NCBI GenBank assembly: GCA_050694015.1 | Contig: JBOGWY010000373.1 | Coordinates: forward strand, 1-19,743 | Direction of reading: 5' to 3' | Length of the DNA: 19,743 nt | Origin: JBOGWY01 sp050694015 | Lineage (GTDB): Bacteria > Actinomycetota > CADDZG01 > WHSQ01 | In this document: in pieces, positions 13,570 through 19,743 of the stretch | How positions within the stretch are numbered: the stretch's first letter is position 1 | Layout: every line of letters starts with the position of its first letter | Program-made: the position numbers and the translations under genes | The notes under the pieces: generated by a model | What the model saw: the letters and a program-made list of their open reading frames with translations, nothing else | Told to the model about the DNA's origin: nothing | Databases searched by the model: none

Positions 13570-15573
13570 GGCACTGAGCTCGGCGGCGAGGTCCTCAGGT
13601 GCGGTCACCGGCATCCGGCAGGCGCCGCGATGACACACGTAGGCGGTCGCGCGGCCGTCGACCTTCGTCCTCCCGCGGAGCAGTGGGATCGCGGCCTGGT
13701 CCGCGTCGCTGGGTTCGTCCGACACGATCAGGATCTTGTTCGGCCGGAACGTGGCCCGGCTCGTGCCGACGAGCGCGGCCGTATCGTCCCCGGCGGGGTC
13801 CCCGATGATGACCACCTCGGCCGGCGACGCCGTGTAGAAGTCGATCGCGCTCAAGAGGTGCGCGAAACCGAGCGGTGACCTTCCGACGACATCCCGTAGC
13901 AGTCGGATGACCCCCACGGCATGATCCTCGTAGGCCTGTTCGCCGGTGAATAACGAGAGGCGCTGGAGCTCGAGAGCGAACACGGAGTTAGCCGAAGGCA
14001 CCGCGTTGTCGATCAGGTCCTTCGATCGGGTGACGAGCTCCTCGGCATCGGCCCCGGTCGTGAAGAAACCTCCAGCGTCGGTGTCGAGGAACAGCTCGAT
14101 CGCGTCGTCGGCGGTCCCGGCCGCTTCGCTCAACCATCTCTTTGCCCCGGTGGCTTCGTAGAGCGCGAGACACGCTTCGAGCACGAACGCGTAATCCTCT
14201 GCGTAACCGAGGTGCTTGACGGTCCCGTCCCGGAAGGAGCGCATCCACCGTCCATCGATGCGCAGAGTGCCGACGGCGAATTCCATCGCGCGCTCGGCCT
14301 CGGCGATCCAATCGGGGCGGTCGAGCAGCGCTCCGGCTTCGGCCAGCGCGGATGCCGTGAGTGCGTTCCATGCCGTGAGCACCTTCGTGTCCGAGGCGGG
14401 ACGCACCCGTTGTTCTCGACGGGCCAACAACCTGGTTCGCGCTCGTTCCAGCGCAGCGGGGTCCGAAGGATCGTGTGCCACGACCGGGATACTGTGGCCC
14501 TCGAAATTCCCCTCGGCGGTGATCCCCCAGGTCTCCACCGCGACCTCGGCATCATCCCCGGTCACCTCGCGAACCTCTTCGAGCGACCACACGTAGAACT
14601 TGCCCTCGGCACCCTCGGAGTCCGCGTCGAGCGACGACCAGAACCCGCCGGCGTCGTCTCGCATCTCGCGGAACAGCCACTCGACCGTTCTCTCGACGAT
14701 CTCGCGCTCGCGCTGGGTCCGGAACTTGAGCCACGCGCGGGCGTAGGTGCGCAACAGTTGGGCGTTGTCGTAGAGCATCTTCTCGAAGTGCGGGACGACC
14801 CATTCGCGGTCGACGGTGTATCGATGGAAGCCCCCACCGATCTGATCGAAGATTCCACCCGTCGCCATCGCGGTAAGCGTTCGCGTCACCATCTCGTCGG
14901 TGTCGTAATAACCGTGCGTCCCCACCCGCATCAGGAGATCGAGCGCGAGCGGTTGTGGGAACTTCGGCGCACCTCCGAACCCGCCGAAGTGACCGTCGAA
15001 CGCCGCGGCCATCCCCTCGTACGCGTCGCGCAGCAGCTGCTCGTCGACCGCGTCGTCGGACGGTTGCAGCCGGCTGAGCGGATCCATCGCTTCGATCAGC
15101 TTCTTGCCTTGCACTTCGACCTCGCCGCGGCGATCACGCCACGTCTCCGCGATCGCGCGCAGAAGCTTCGTGAACGACGGCAACCCATGCCGGTCCTCGG
15201 GTGGGAAGTAAGTGCCGCCGTAGAACGGCGCCCCATCCGGCGTGAGGAACACCGTCATCGGCCAGCCGCCGTGCCCCGTCATAGCCTGGACCGCATCCAT
15301 GTAGATCGCGTCGAGGTCTGGGCGTTCCTCGCGGTCGACCTTGATGGAGATGAAGTGCTCGTTCATGACGGCCGCGGTGCCCTCGTCCTCGAAGCTCTCG
15401 TGTTCCATCACGTGGCACCAGTGACACGCCGCGTATCCGATCGAGAGCAGGATCGGCTTGTCCTCCCGGCGTGCACGATCGAGCGCCTCGGGGCCCCACG
15501 GGTGCCAGTCGACGGGGTTGTCCTTGTGCTGGAGGAGATACGGGCTCGTCTCTTGTGCGAGGCGGTTGGCCAT
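13567..15573 (-). CDS. YyaL/DUF255 thioredoxin-domain protein (SSP411-like)
   Basis: The 668-residue protein has an N-terminal thioredoxin-like DUF255 domain opening NRLAQETSPYLLQHKDNPVD, with a CxxC site at C50-H-W-C53 in GYAACHWCHVMEHESFED. A long (alpha/alpha) toroid-like domain follows, similar to glycosidase and N-acylglucosamine epimerase folds. Typical segments are GGWPMTVFLTPDGAPFYGGT, GGIFDQIGGGFHRYTVD, PHFEKMLYDNAQLL and DADSEGAEGKFYVW. The physiological role is unsettled; mammalian homologues are called SSP411. The length matches the family (about 670-690). I chose ATG 15573 because the family starts with (M)xNRLxxExSPYLLQH; a frame open to 15975 would cover the divergent gene. CATGAT (plus 15580-15585) lies 6 nt upstream. 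Confidence 0.93.
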   Translation of the reverse strand: MANRLAQETSPYLLQHKDNPVDWHPWGPEALDRARREDKPILLSIGYAACHWCHVMEHESFEDEGTAAVMNEHFISIKVDREERPDLDAIYMDAVQAMTGHGGWPMTVFLTPDGAPFYGGTYFPPEDRHGLPSFTKLLRAIAETWRDRRGEVEVQGKKLIEAMDPLSRLQPSDDAVDEQLLRDAYEGMAAAFDGHFGGFGGAPKFPQPLALDLLMRVGTHGYYDTDEMVTRTLTAMATGGIFDQIGGGFHRYTVDREWVVPHFEKMLYDNAQLLRTYARAWLKFRTQREREIVERTVEWLFREMRDDAGGFWSSLDADSEGAEGKFYVWSLEEVREVTGDDAEVAVETWGITAEGNFEGHSIPVVAHDPSDPAALERARTRLLARREQRVRPASDTKVLTAWNALTASALAEAGALLDRPDWIAEAERAMEFAVGTLRIDGRWMRSFRDGTVKHLGYAEDYAFVLEACLALYEATGAKRWLSEAAGTADDAIELFLDTDAGGFFTTGADAEELVTRSKDLIDNAVPSANSVFALELQRLSLFTGEQAYEDHAVGVIRLLRDVVGRSPLGFAHLLSAIDFYTASPAEVVIIGDPAGDDTAALVGTSRATFRPNKILIVSDEPSDADQAAIPLLRGRTKVDGRATAYVCHRGACRMPVTAPEDLAAELSA

Positions 15574-15627
15574 ACCCACATCATGCCCCGCTCCGGGGCA
15601 TCGCATCCCTCCCATAGGCTGCGCTTG
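15574..15627. promoter_or_regulatory. Divergent promoter region with 19-bp palindrome
   Basis: ATGCCCCG (15583-15590) and CGGGGCAT (15594-15601) are perfect inverted repeats around CTC. The left arm overlaps a candidate -10 of the yyaL-like gene (CATGAT on the minus strand, plus 15580-15585). On the plus strand TAGGCT (15615-15620) lies 7 nt before ATG 15628. The palindrome is well placed to be an operator for one or both genes. Confidence 0.45.
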
Positions 15628-15942
15628 ATGGCCGGAGCCGCTTACCTCTTGTTGCCCGTTACCGGTGTGATCGCCTACTTCGTCGCTAAGGACGCCCGCA
15701 CTCGTTTCCACGGCTTGCAGGCCGTAGCGATCGGTTTCGCATGGCCCGTCCTCCTCTACGGAGCTTCGTTCGTATCCGCCGTCATCACGCAGGTCGTCTT
15801 CGCGCTCGGAACGCTGGTGTGGCTCGTGTTCCTCGTCGGGGCGCTGATCGGACGCGATCCCAAGATCCCCGGGATGTGGAGAGCGCTGCGCCGGCTGGCG
15901 GTCGCGGCCGCCGAGGAGGACGTCGCTACGGGCGCGCGGTGA
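15628..15942 (+). CDS. Small Tic20/DUF4870-like membrane protein
   Basis: The 104-residue protein has about three hydrophobic helices (residues 2-20, 31-52 and 54-77). The segment YLLLPVTGVIAYFVAKDARTRFHGLQAVAIG, with a Phe-His-x-x-Gln-Ala element between the first two helices, is typical of the DUF4870/Tic20-like group, small membrane proteins of unknown function in many bacteria. A basic and then acidic cytoplasmic tail follows. ATG 15628 is preceded by TAGGCT at 7 nt and by no ribosome binding site. The same frame is open far upstream, but that part is antisense to the yyaL-like gene. The last 17 bp overlap the convergent zinc-finger protein gene. Confidence 0.75.
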   Translation: MAGAAYLLLPVTGVIAYFVAKDARTRFHGLQAVAIGFAWPVLLYGASFVSAVITQVVFALGTLVWLVFLVGALIGRDPKIPGMWRALRRLAVAAAEEDVATGAR

Positions 15943-17137
15943 AGCACATGCGGCAACTCGTCGCCGTCGAACCATTCACGACACCGCACGACGGGCACTT
16001 CCAGTAGGACGCCGGTTGAGGCGCCTCCTCGACCGGAGCGGCTTCGGTCGTTGGCGTCTCCTCGACCGGCGCCGCGACCTCCGCGCCTACCGGCTCTTCC
16101 GTAGGCGCGGGAGTTTCCTCGGCCGGTGCGGTCGCGGCCGGTTCGTACTCCGGGCGCGGCTCGTCCAGTGGGTGCGTGAAGGGATCGGCTTGTCGCGGCT
16201 CTGCCCACGGCGAGGTCGTCGCTTGCTCGGGAACGTTCTCCGCGTCCACGTCGGATCCCGGCTCCTGCGCTGCCGCGGCATCGCTTGGTGACTCGGTGAA
16301 TGTGGACGTCGCCGCCGCGACCGGCTCGGATGTCTCACGCGGCTCGTCTGAGACCGTCTCATCGGGCGTCTCAACGGCCTGCTCCAGCGACTCACTGCCT
16401 TCGGCGCCTGCGGGTATCCATTCGCCTTTCACATCGTCGTAGACGAGGAGTTCGCCATCGCGCTCGAACCACCACCGGCCGTCACGCTGGTAGGGCTGTG
16501 GCTCCGCGGGCTCCGGCACCTGATCCGAGACATCGTCGGCGAACGAAGTGTCTGCGAACGGGTCGGCACCTGGGTCCGCACCTTGATCGGTAGCGGCGGT
16601 CGTTGTGTAGACATCGGCCCGTGAGGGTGTGGCCTCGACCGATTCGGGCTCGATGGTCATCTCCGGTTCCGTGGCTCCGACCGAGGTCACGACCTCCGGC
16701 GTCTCGTGAGCGGCTTCTATCGGAGCGGGCTCGACCGGCTCCGCGGGCTCGACCGGAGGGGCCTCGAGCCCGTGCGGCTCTTCGATCGGAACGGCCTCGG
16801 TCTGTTCCGAAGCCTGGATCGGAACGGCCTCGGTCTGTTCCGGAGCCTGGATCGGAGTGGCCTCGGCCGCTTGTGACTGCTCCATCAGAAGCACATCGAC
16901 CGGCCCGGTCTCGATCGGTACGGCCGCGGCCTGTTCCGAAACCTCAGCCGCTGCTGCAGTTTCGATGGGGGCCGCGGTTCCTTCGGCCGTCCCGTCGGCG
17001 ACAGCCGCCGCTTCGGCCGAGCGGGCGGCGGCCAACGTCTGGCGCACGCCGACCAGAAGACGCGCGATGACGATGAGCAGGATGATCAGCACCACCAGAA
17101 GTCCGCCTGCGATCAGCAGGATCACGCTCTCACTCAT
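15926..17137 (-). CDS. Membrane-anchored acidic Pro/Glu-rich protein with C-terminal RanBP2-type zinc finger
   Basis: The family is not one I recognise. The 403-residue protein starts with one membrane helix (about 5-28) and a short basic turn. About 190 residues rich in Glu, Ala, Pro, Val and Thr follow, with near-repeats such as QTEAVPIQASE. A compact aromatic module then reads QRDGRWWFERDGELLVYDDV and GEWIPAG. More acidic linker leads to a zinc finger at the extreme C-terminus that fits W-x-C-x2-C-x3-N-x6-C-x2-C exactly, the RanBP2-type consensus. In eukaryotes such fingers bind ubiquitin or single-stranded RNA; the bacterial role is unknown. ATG 17137 has GGAG 5 nt upstream; a start at 17164 is less likely. 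The anchor plus long flexible arm suggests a cytoplasmic tethered binding module. Confidence 0.78.
   Translation of the reverse strand: MSESVILLIAGGLLVVLIILLIVIARLLVGVRQTLAAARSAEAAAVADGTAEGTAAPIETAAAAEVSEQAAAVPIETGPVDVLLMEQSQAAEATPIQAPEQTEAVPIQASEQTEAVPIEEPHGLEAPPVEPAEPVEPAPIEAAHETPEVVTSVGATEPEMTIEPESVEATPSRADVYTTTAATDQGADPGADPFADTSFADDVSDQVPEPAEPQPYQRDGRWWFERDGELLVYDDVKGEWIPAGAEGSESLEQAVETPDETVSDEPRETSEPVAAATSTFTESPSDAAAAQEPGSDVDAENVPEQATTSPWAEPRQADPFTHPLDEPRPEYEPAATAPAEETPAPTEEPVGAEVAAPVEETPTTEAAPVEEAPQPASYWKCPSCGVVNGSTATSCRMCFTARP
16788..16853. repeat. Tandem 33-bp repeat inside the acidic protein gene
   Basis: Two adjacent 33-bp units (16788-16820 and 16821-16853) differ at one base and encode an 11-residue repeat on the minus strand (A-V-P-I-Q-A-x-E-Q-T-E). 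A third, degenerate copy starts at 16854. The repeat keeps frame and points to expansion by slippage or unequal exchange. Confidence 0.8.
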
Positions 17138-17291
17138 GTCGGCTCCAGCGTCCTTTCGGGTCATCTTGGTGAAGCAGCGATGCGCAGGTCATCTTCTTAC
17201 TTTCATATCGGCGTGACCAGCGCAAACCCGATAGAACACATTTATAGAATCGTTCCACTACCGCTGAGAGACCCCTAGAAAGAGGTGCGCT
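17138..17291. promoter_or_regulatory. Intergenic divergent promoter region, zinc-finger protein gene / dodecin operon
   Basis: This 154-bp stretch is the longest gap and is clearly more AT-rich than its surroundings. For the dodecin operon TATAGAAT (17243-17250) is a good -10 candidate about 42 bp before the GTG. No -35 at normal spacing is convincing. GGTCATCTT occurs twice in direct orientation (17159-17167 and 17187-17195), 28 bp apart. I see no riboswitch fold that I can name. Confidence 0.4.
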
Positions 17292-17495
17292 GTGGCTGTC
17301 ATCAAGACGATCGATCTTGTCGGCGTGTCCACCGAATCGTGGAGGGACGCGGCAGTGCAAGCACTTGCCGAGGCGTCGAAAACGATCCGAGGAATCTCCG
17401 GCATGGAGGTGCTCGATACGTCGTGCAACGTCACGGACGGCGAGATCAGCGAGTACCTCACCCACGTGCGGATCAGATTCCGCATCGAGCGCTGA
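17292..17495 (+). CDS. Dodecin family protein lacking the usual flavin-stacking Trp
   Basis: The 67-residue protein has the beta-alpha-beta-beta dodecin fold: VIKTIDLVGVSTESWRDAA, a helix (AVQALAEASKTIRG), MEVLDTSCNVTDGEISEYLT and VRIRFRIE. Dodecins form hollow 12-mers that store flavin or CoA. In the flavin-binding type a Trp follows the helix (R-W-F-E-V); here the position reads ISGMEV, with no Trp. The SWxxAA helix start resembles what I recall of the Mycobacterium tuberculosis calcium-dodecin type (SecE2/Rv0379). The GTG start is supported by AGAGG 7 nt upstream. purA starts 14 bp after it, so it is probably the first gene of a purine operon. Confidence 0.85.
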   Translation: MAVIKTIDLVGVSTESWRDAAVQALAEASKTIRGISGMEVLDTSCNVTDGEISEYLTHVRIRFRIER

Positions 17496-17509
17496 GCGGG
17501 GCCGGGCGC

Positions 17510-18793
17510 GTGACGGGTATCGCTCTCGTCGGAACCCAGTGGGGCGACGAGGGGAAAGGCAAGGTCACCGATCTCCTCGCCGAGCACACCGATCTGGTCG
17601 TCCGCTACCAGGGCGGCAACAATGCCGGCCACACGATCGTCGTCGAGGGCGAACGATACGCGTTGCATCTCGTCCCCACCGGGATCCTCTATCCGCACTG
17701 CATCCCGGTGATCGGGCCGGGGGTCGTGGTGAATCCGCAGGTCCTCATCGAGGAGATGGACGCTCTCGCCGCGCGCGGTATCGACACTTCGCGTCTGTTG
17801 CTCTCGGGCAACGCGCACCTGATCATGCCTTACCACCTCGAGCTGGATCGAGTCACCGAACGGCGTCTCGGCAAGAACCGACTTGGGACCACGAAACGTG
17901 GCATCGGTCCCGCGTATGCAGACAAGGCGACGCGCGTTGGGCTGCGCGTTCAGGATCTTCTCGATCCGAAGATCTTCAGCGCGAAGTTGGAGGTCGCGCT
18001 GAAGGAGAAGAATCTGCTCCTGACGCGCGTGTACGGACGTCTCCCACTCGACCGCGACCAGATCGAGATCGAATATCTCGCGTACGCGGAGCGACTCGGC
18101 CCCCACATCACCGATACCGGTCCGGCGGTGCAGCGCGCGTTGGACGAGGGCAAGACAGTGATGTTCGAGGGCGCGCAGGCGACCATGCTCGACCTCGACC
18201 ACGGCACGTATCCGTTCGTCACGTCGTCGAACCCGATCGCGGGTGGCGCGTGCGCCGGCGCGGGTGTGGGCCCGCGTGACATCGACCGGATCATCGGTAT
18301 CTCCAAGGCCTACTGCACGCGCGTCGGCTCCGGTCCGTTTCCTTCCGAAGCGGATCCTGCGGACGCCGAGATCCTCGTCGAGGCCGGAGCCGAATACGGC
18401 ACGACGACGGGGCGCAAACGCCGGTGCGGATGGTTCGACGCGGTCGCGGGCCGCTACGCGGCGCGCCTCAACACGTTGACCGAAGTAGTCATTACGAAGC
18501 TCGATGTGCTGTCGCGGTTCCCCTCGATCAAGGTCTGCGTCGCGTACGACTACGAGGGCGAGCGTTATGAGGACTTCCCGCCGAACCAGACGATCTTCAA
18601 CAAGTGCCGCCCGGTATTCGAGGAACTCCCGGGGTGGGACGACGATCTCGGCGACGCGCGCTCGATCGACGACCTGCCGAAGGAGGCGAGGGCCTACCTG
18701 GAAGCGATCGAGACGCTCATGCGCACGCCCGTATCGTGGGTCTCGGTAGGACCCGGACGCGACCAGATAGTCCGCCTGCAGGACGTCGGTTGA
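17510..18793 (+). CDS. purA: Adenylosuccinate synthase
   Basis: The 427-residue enzyme couples GTP hydrolysis to the joining of IMP and aspartate, the committed step to AMP. Signatures are VGTQWGDEGKGKVTDLL (GTP P-loop), YQGGNNAGHTIVV, the IMP-binding GTTKRGIGPAYADKA, FEGAQATMLDLDHGTYPFV, TRVGSGPFPSEAD and TTGRKRRCGWFDAVAGRYA. The length is normal (427-430). I chose GTG 17510 because the family starts 3-5 residues before the first strand (IALVGTQWG); the frame is open further upstream but overlaps dodecin. The stop overlaps the TTG start of purD (TTGA at 18790-18793), which indicates translational coupling. Confidence 0.97.
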   Translation: MTGIALVGTQWGDEGKGKVTDLLAEHTDLVVRYQGGNNAGHTIVVEGERYALHLVPTGILYPHCIPVIGPGVVVNPQVLIEEMDALAARGIDTSRLLLSGNAHLIMPYHLELDRVTERRLGKNRLGTTKRGIGPAYADKATRVGLRVQDLLDPKIFSAKLEVALKEKNLLLTRVYGRLPLDRDQIEIEYLAYAERLGPHITDTGPAVQRALDEGKTVMFEGAQATMLDLDHGTYPFVTSSNPIAGGACAGAGVGPRDIDRIIGISKAYCTRVGSGPFPSEADPADAEILVEAGAEYGTTTGRKRRCGWFDAVAGRYAARLNTLTEVVITKLDVLSRFPSIKVCVAYDYEGERYEDFPPNQTIFNKCRPVFEELPGWDDDLGDARSIDDLPKEARAYLEAIETLMRTPVSWVSVGPGRDQIVRLQDVG

Positions 18794-19743
18794 AGGTTCT
18801 CCTCCTCGGTTCCGGGGGCCGCGAGAGCGCTCTCGCGTGGGCGCTCGATCGCTCCGGATCCGTGTCCGAGCTCGTCGCCGCGCCGGGCAATCCCGGGATC
18901 GGCGACTTCGCCGAACTCGTGGAGCTGGACATCACCGACCCGGGCGCCGTCGTCCGCGAGGCCCGGCGTCTCGGGGTGGATCTCGTCGTCGTGGGCCCGG
19001 AGGCTCCGCTGGTGATCGGTGTGGCCGACCCGTTGCGGGCCGAGGGGATCGACGTATTCGGTCCGGACGCGGGCGCGGCACGGGTCGAAGGATCGAAGAT
19101 GTTCGCCAAGGAGTTGATGGAGCGCGCGGGGGTGCCGACCGCGGCGTGGCGGGCCTTCACCGACCCGACGCAGGCGGTCGCCTATCTCGACGAGCTCGGC
19201 GCGCCCTACGTGATCAAGGCCGACGGTCTCGCCGCGGGCAAGGGGGTCGTCGTCACCGAGGACCGCGCCGCGGCGATCGATGCCGTCGAGGAGCGTCTGG
19301 TGCGCGGCGCGTTCGGCGCCGCGGGCGAGCGGATCGTGATCGAGGAGTTCCTCGACGGACAAGAGGCGTCGATCATCGCGTTCTCCGACGGGCGTTCGAT
19401 CGCGCTGTGCGAGCCGGCCCAGGACTACAAGCGCGTGGACAACGACGATGCCGGTCCCAACACCGGCGGGATGGGGTCGTACAGCCCGGTCCCCGCGTGT
19501 CCACCGGAGTTGGCAGAACAGATAGCCGCCGAGGTCATCGCGCCTGCGATCGCCACGACGGCGGAGATGGGTGCTCCGTTCATCGGCGCGCTCTACGCGG
19601 GCCTCGCGCTAACCTCCAAGGGACCCAAGGTCGTCGAGTTCAACGCGCGTTTCGGCGACCCCGAGACCCAAGCGCTGCTTCCACGCCTCGATGGAGACCT
19701 GGGTGAGATCACCCGGGCGTGCGCACGCGGCGAACTCGAGGGC
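18790..19743 (+). CDS. purD: Phosphoribosylamine-glycine ligase, N-terminal 318 residues (3' truncated by window edge)
   Basis: This ATP-grasp enzyme makes glycinamide ribonucleotide, the second step of purine synthesis. The TTG start overlaps the purA stop. Visible signatures are KVLLLGSGGRESALAWAL at the N-terminus, VVGPEAPLVIGVADPL, the ATP-grasp segments YVIKADGLAAGKGVVVT and IVIEEFLDGQEASI, the glycine-loop signature QDYKRVDNDDAGPNTGGMGS, then YSPVP and VEFNARFGDPETQ with the metal ligands. The frame runs open to base 19743. Roughly 100 more residues are expected beyond the edge. Being a partial gene with a TTG start, it is easily missed by gene finders. Confidence 0.95.
   Translation, partial: MKVLLLGSGGRESALAWALDRSGSVSELVAAPGNPGIGDFAELVELDITDPGAVVREARRLGVDLVVVGPEAPLVIGVADPLRAEGIDVFGPDAGAARVEGSKMFAKELMERAGVPTAAWRAFTDPTQAVAYLDELGAPYVIKADGLAAGKGVVVTEDRAAAIDAVEERLVRGAFGAAGERIVIEEFLDGQEASIIAFSDGRSIALCEPAQDYKRVDNDDAGPNTGGMGSYSPVPACPPELAEQIAAEVIAPAIATTAEMGAPFIGALYAGLALTSKGPKVVEFNARFGDPETQALLPRLDGDLGEITRACARGELEG

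Noticed and set aside
14212..15627. Upstream part of a 576-codon plus-strand frame
   Set aside because: Antisense to the yyaL-like gene with shadow composition; only the last 105 codons from ATG 15628 form a plausible membrane protein.
15574..15975. 134-codon N-terminal extension of the yyaL-like frame
   Set aside because: It would overlap the divergent membrane-protein gene, and the family begins at the MANRLAQETSPYLLQH-type sequence at 15573.

Overview
The window is a GC-rich, gene-dense stretch of what looks like an actinobacterial chromosome, probably from a poorly characterised, mycothiol-using lineage. The evidence is high GC with GC-skewed third codon positions, an Mca-type mycothiol S-conjugate amidase, an actinobacterial/plant-type class II DAHP synthase, frequent GTG/TTG starts, and many genes that start 6-7 nt after a TANNNT-like -10 box with no ribosome binding site (leaderless style). 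I see no rRNA, tRNA, IS element, phage gene or CRISPR array. It reads as core chromosome, not an island.

Most notable feature: at 2106-2345 (+), between lemA and the DAHP synthase, lies a 79-residue SelW/Rdx-family gene split by an in-frame TGA at 2136-2138. The TGA sits exactly where the family has its second redox residue (Cys-Ala-Gln-Sec-Gly-Tyr). It is followed 21 nt later by a hairpin with 5-bp arms and a GGTCT loop, as expected for a bacterial SECIS element. Standard gene callers stop at the TGA and lose the gene, so this is very likely an unannotated selenoprotein, and it implies that the host decodes selenocysteine.

Layout: (1) 3-419, end of an MFS transporter, convergent with a lemA-htpX membrane quality-control operon on the minus strand (416-2024). 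(2) 2106-2345, the SelW-like selenoprotein, convergent with aroG (2352-3695, minus). (3) aroG is divergent from ilvA, which is followed by nadC and nadA (3741-6823, plus): threonine deamination, then de novo NAD synthesis. (4) A four-helix membrane protein (6791-7303, minus) is divergent from mca (7323-8183, plus). (5) A minus-strand pair (8170-10659) encodes a membrane protein and a divergent FtsH-like AAA+ zinc protease. (6) A GT4 glycosyltransferase and a CrtC/AttH-like lipocalin-fold protein (10695-13097, plus). (7) arfB and a YyaL/DUF255 thioredoxin-fold protein (13114-15573, minus), with palindromes around both. (8) A small Tic20/DUF4870-like membrane protein (15628-15942, plus), convergent with a membrane-anchored acidic protein ending in a RanBP2-type zinc finger (15926-17137, minus). 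(9) A dodecin-purA-purD operon (17292 to the end, plus), with purD cut by the window edge.

The genes cover amino-acid, NAD and purine biosynthesis, membrane proteolysis and thiol/selenol redox. Several convergent pairs overlap at their 3' ends, and divergent pairs share 19-54 bp promoter regions, so the genome is strongly compacted. No gene-free stretch exceeds 300 bases; the longest is 17138-17291.
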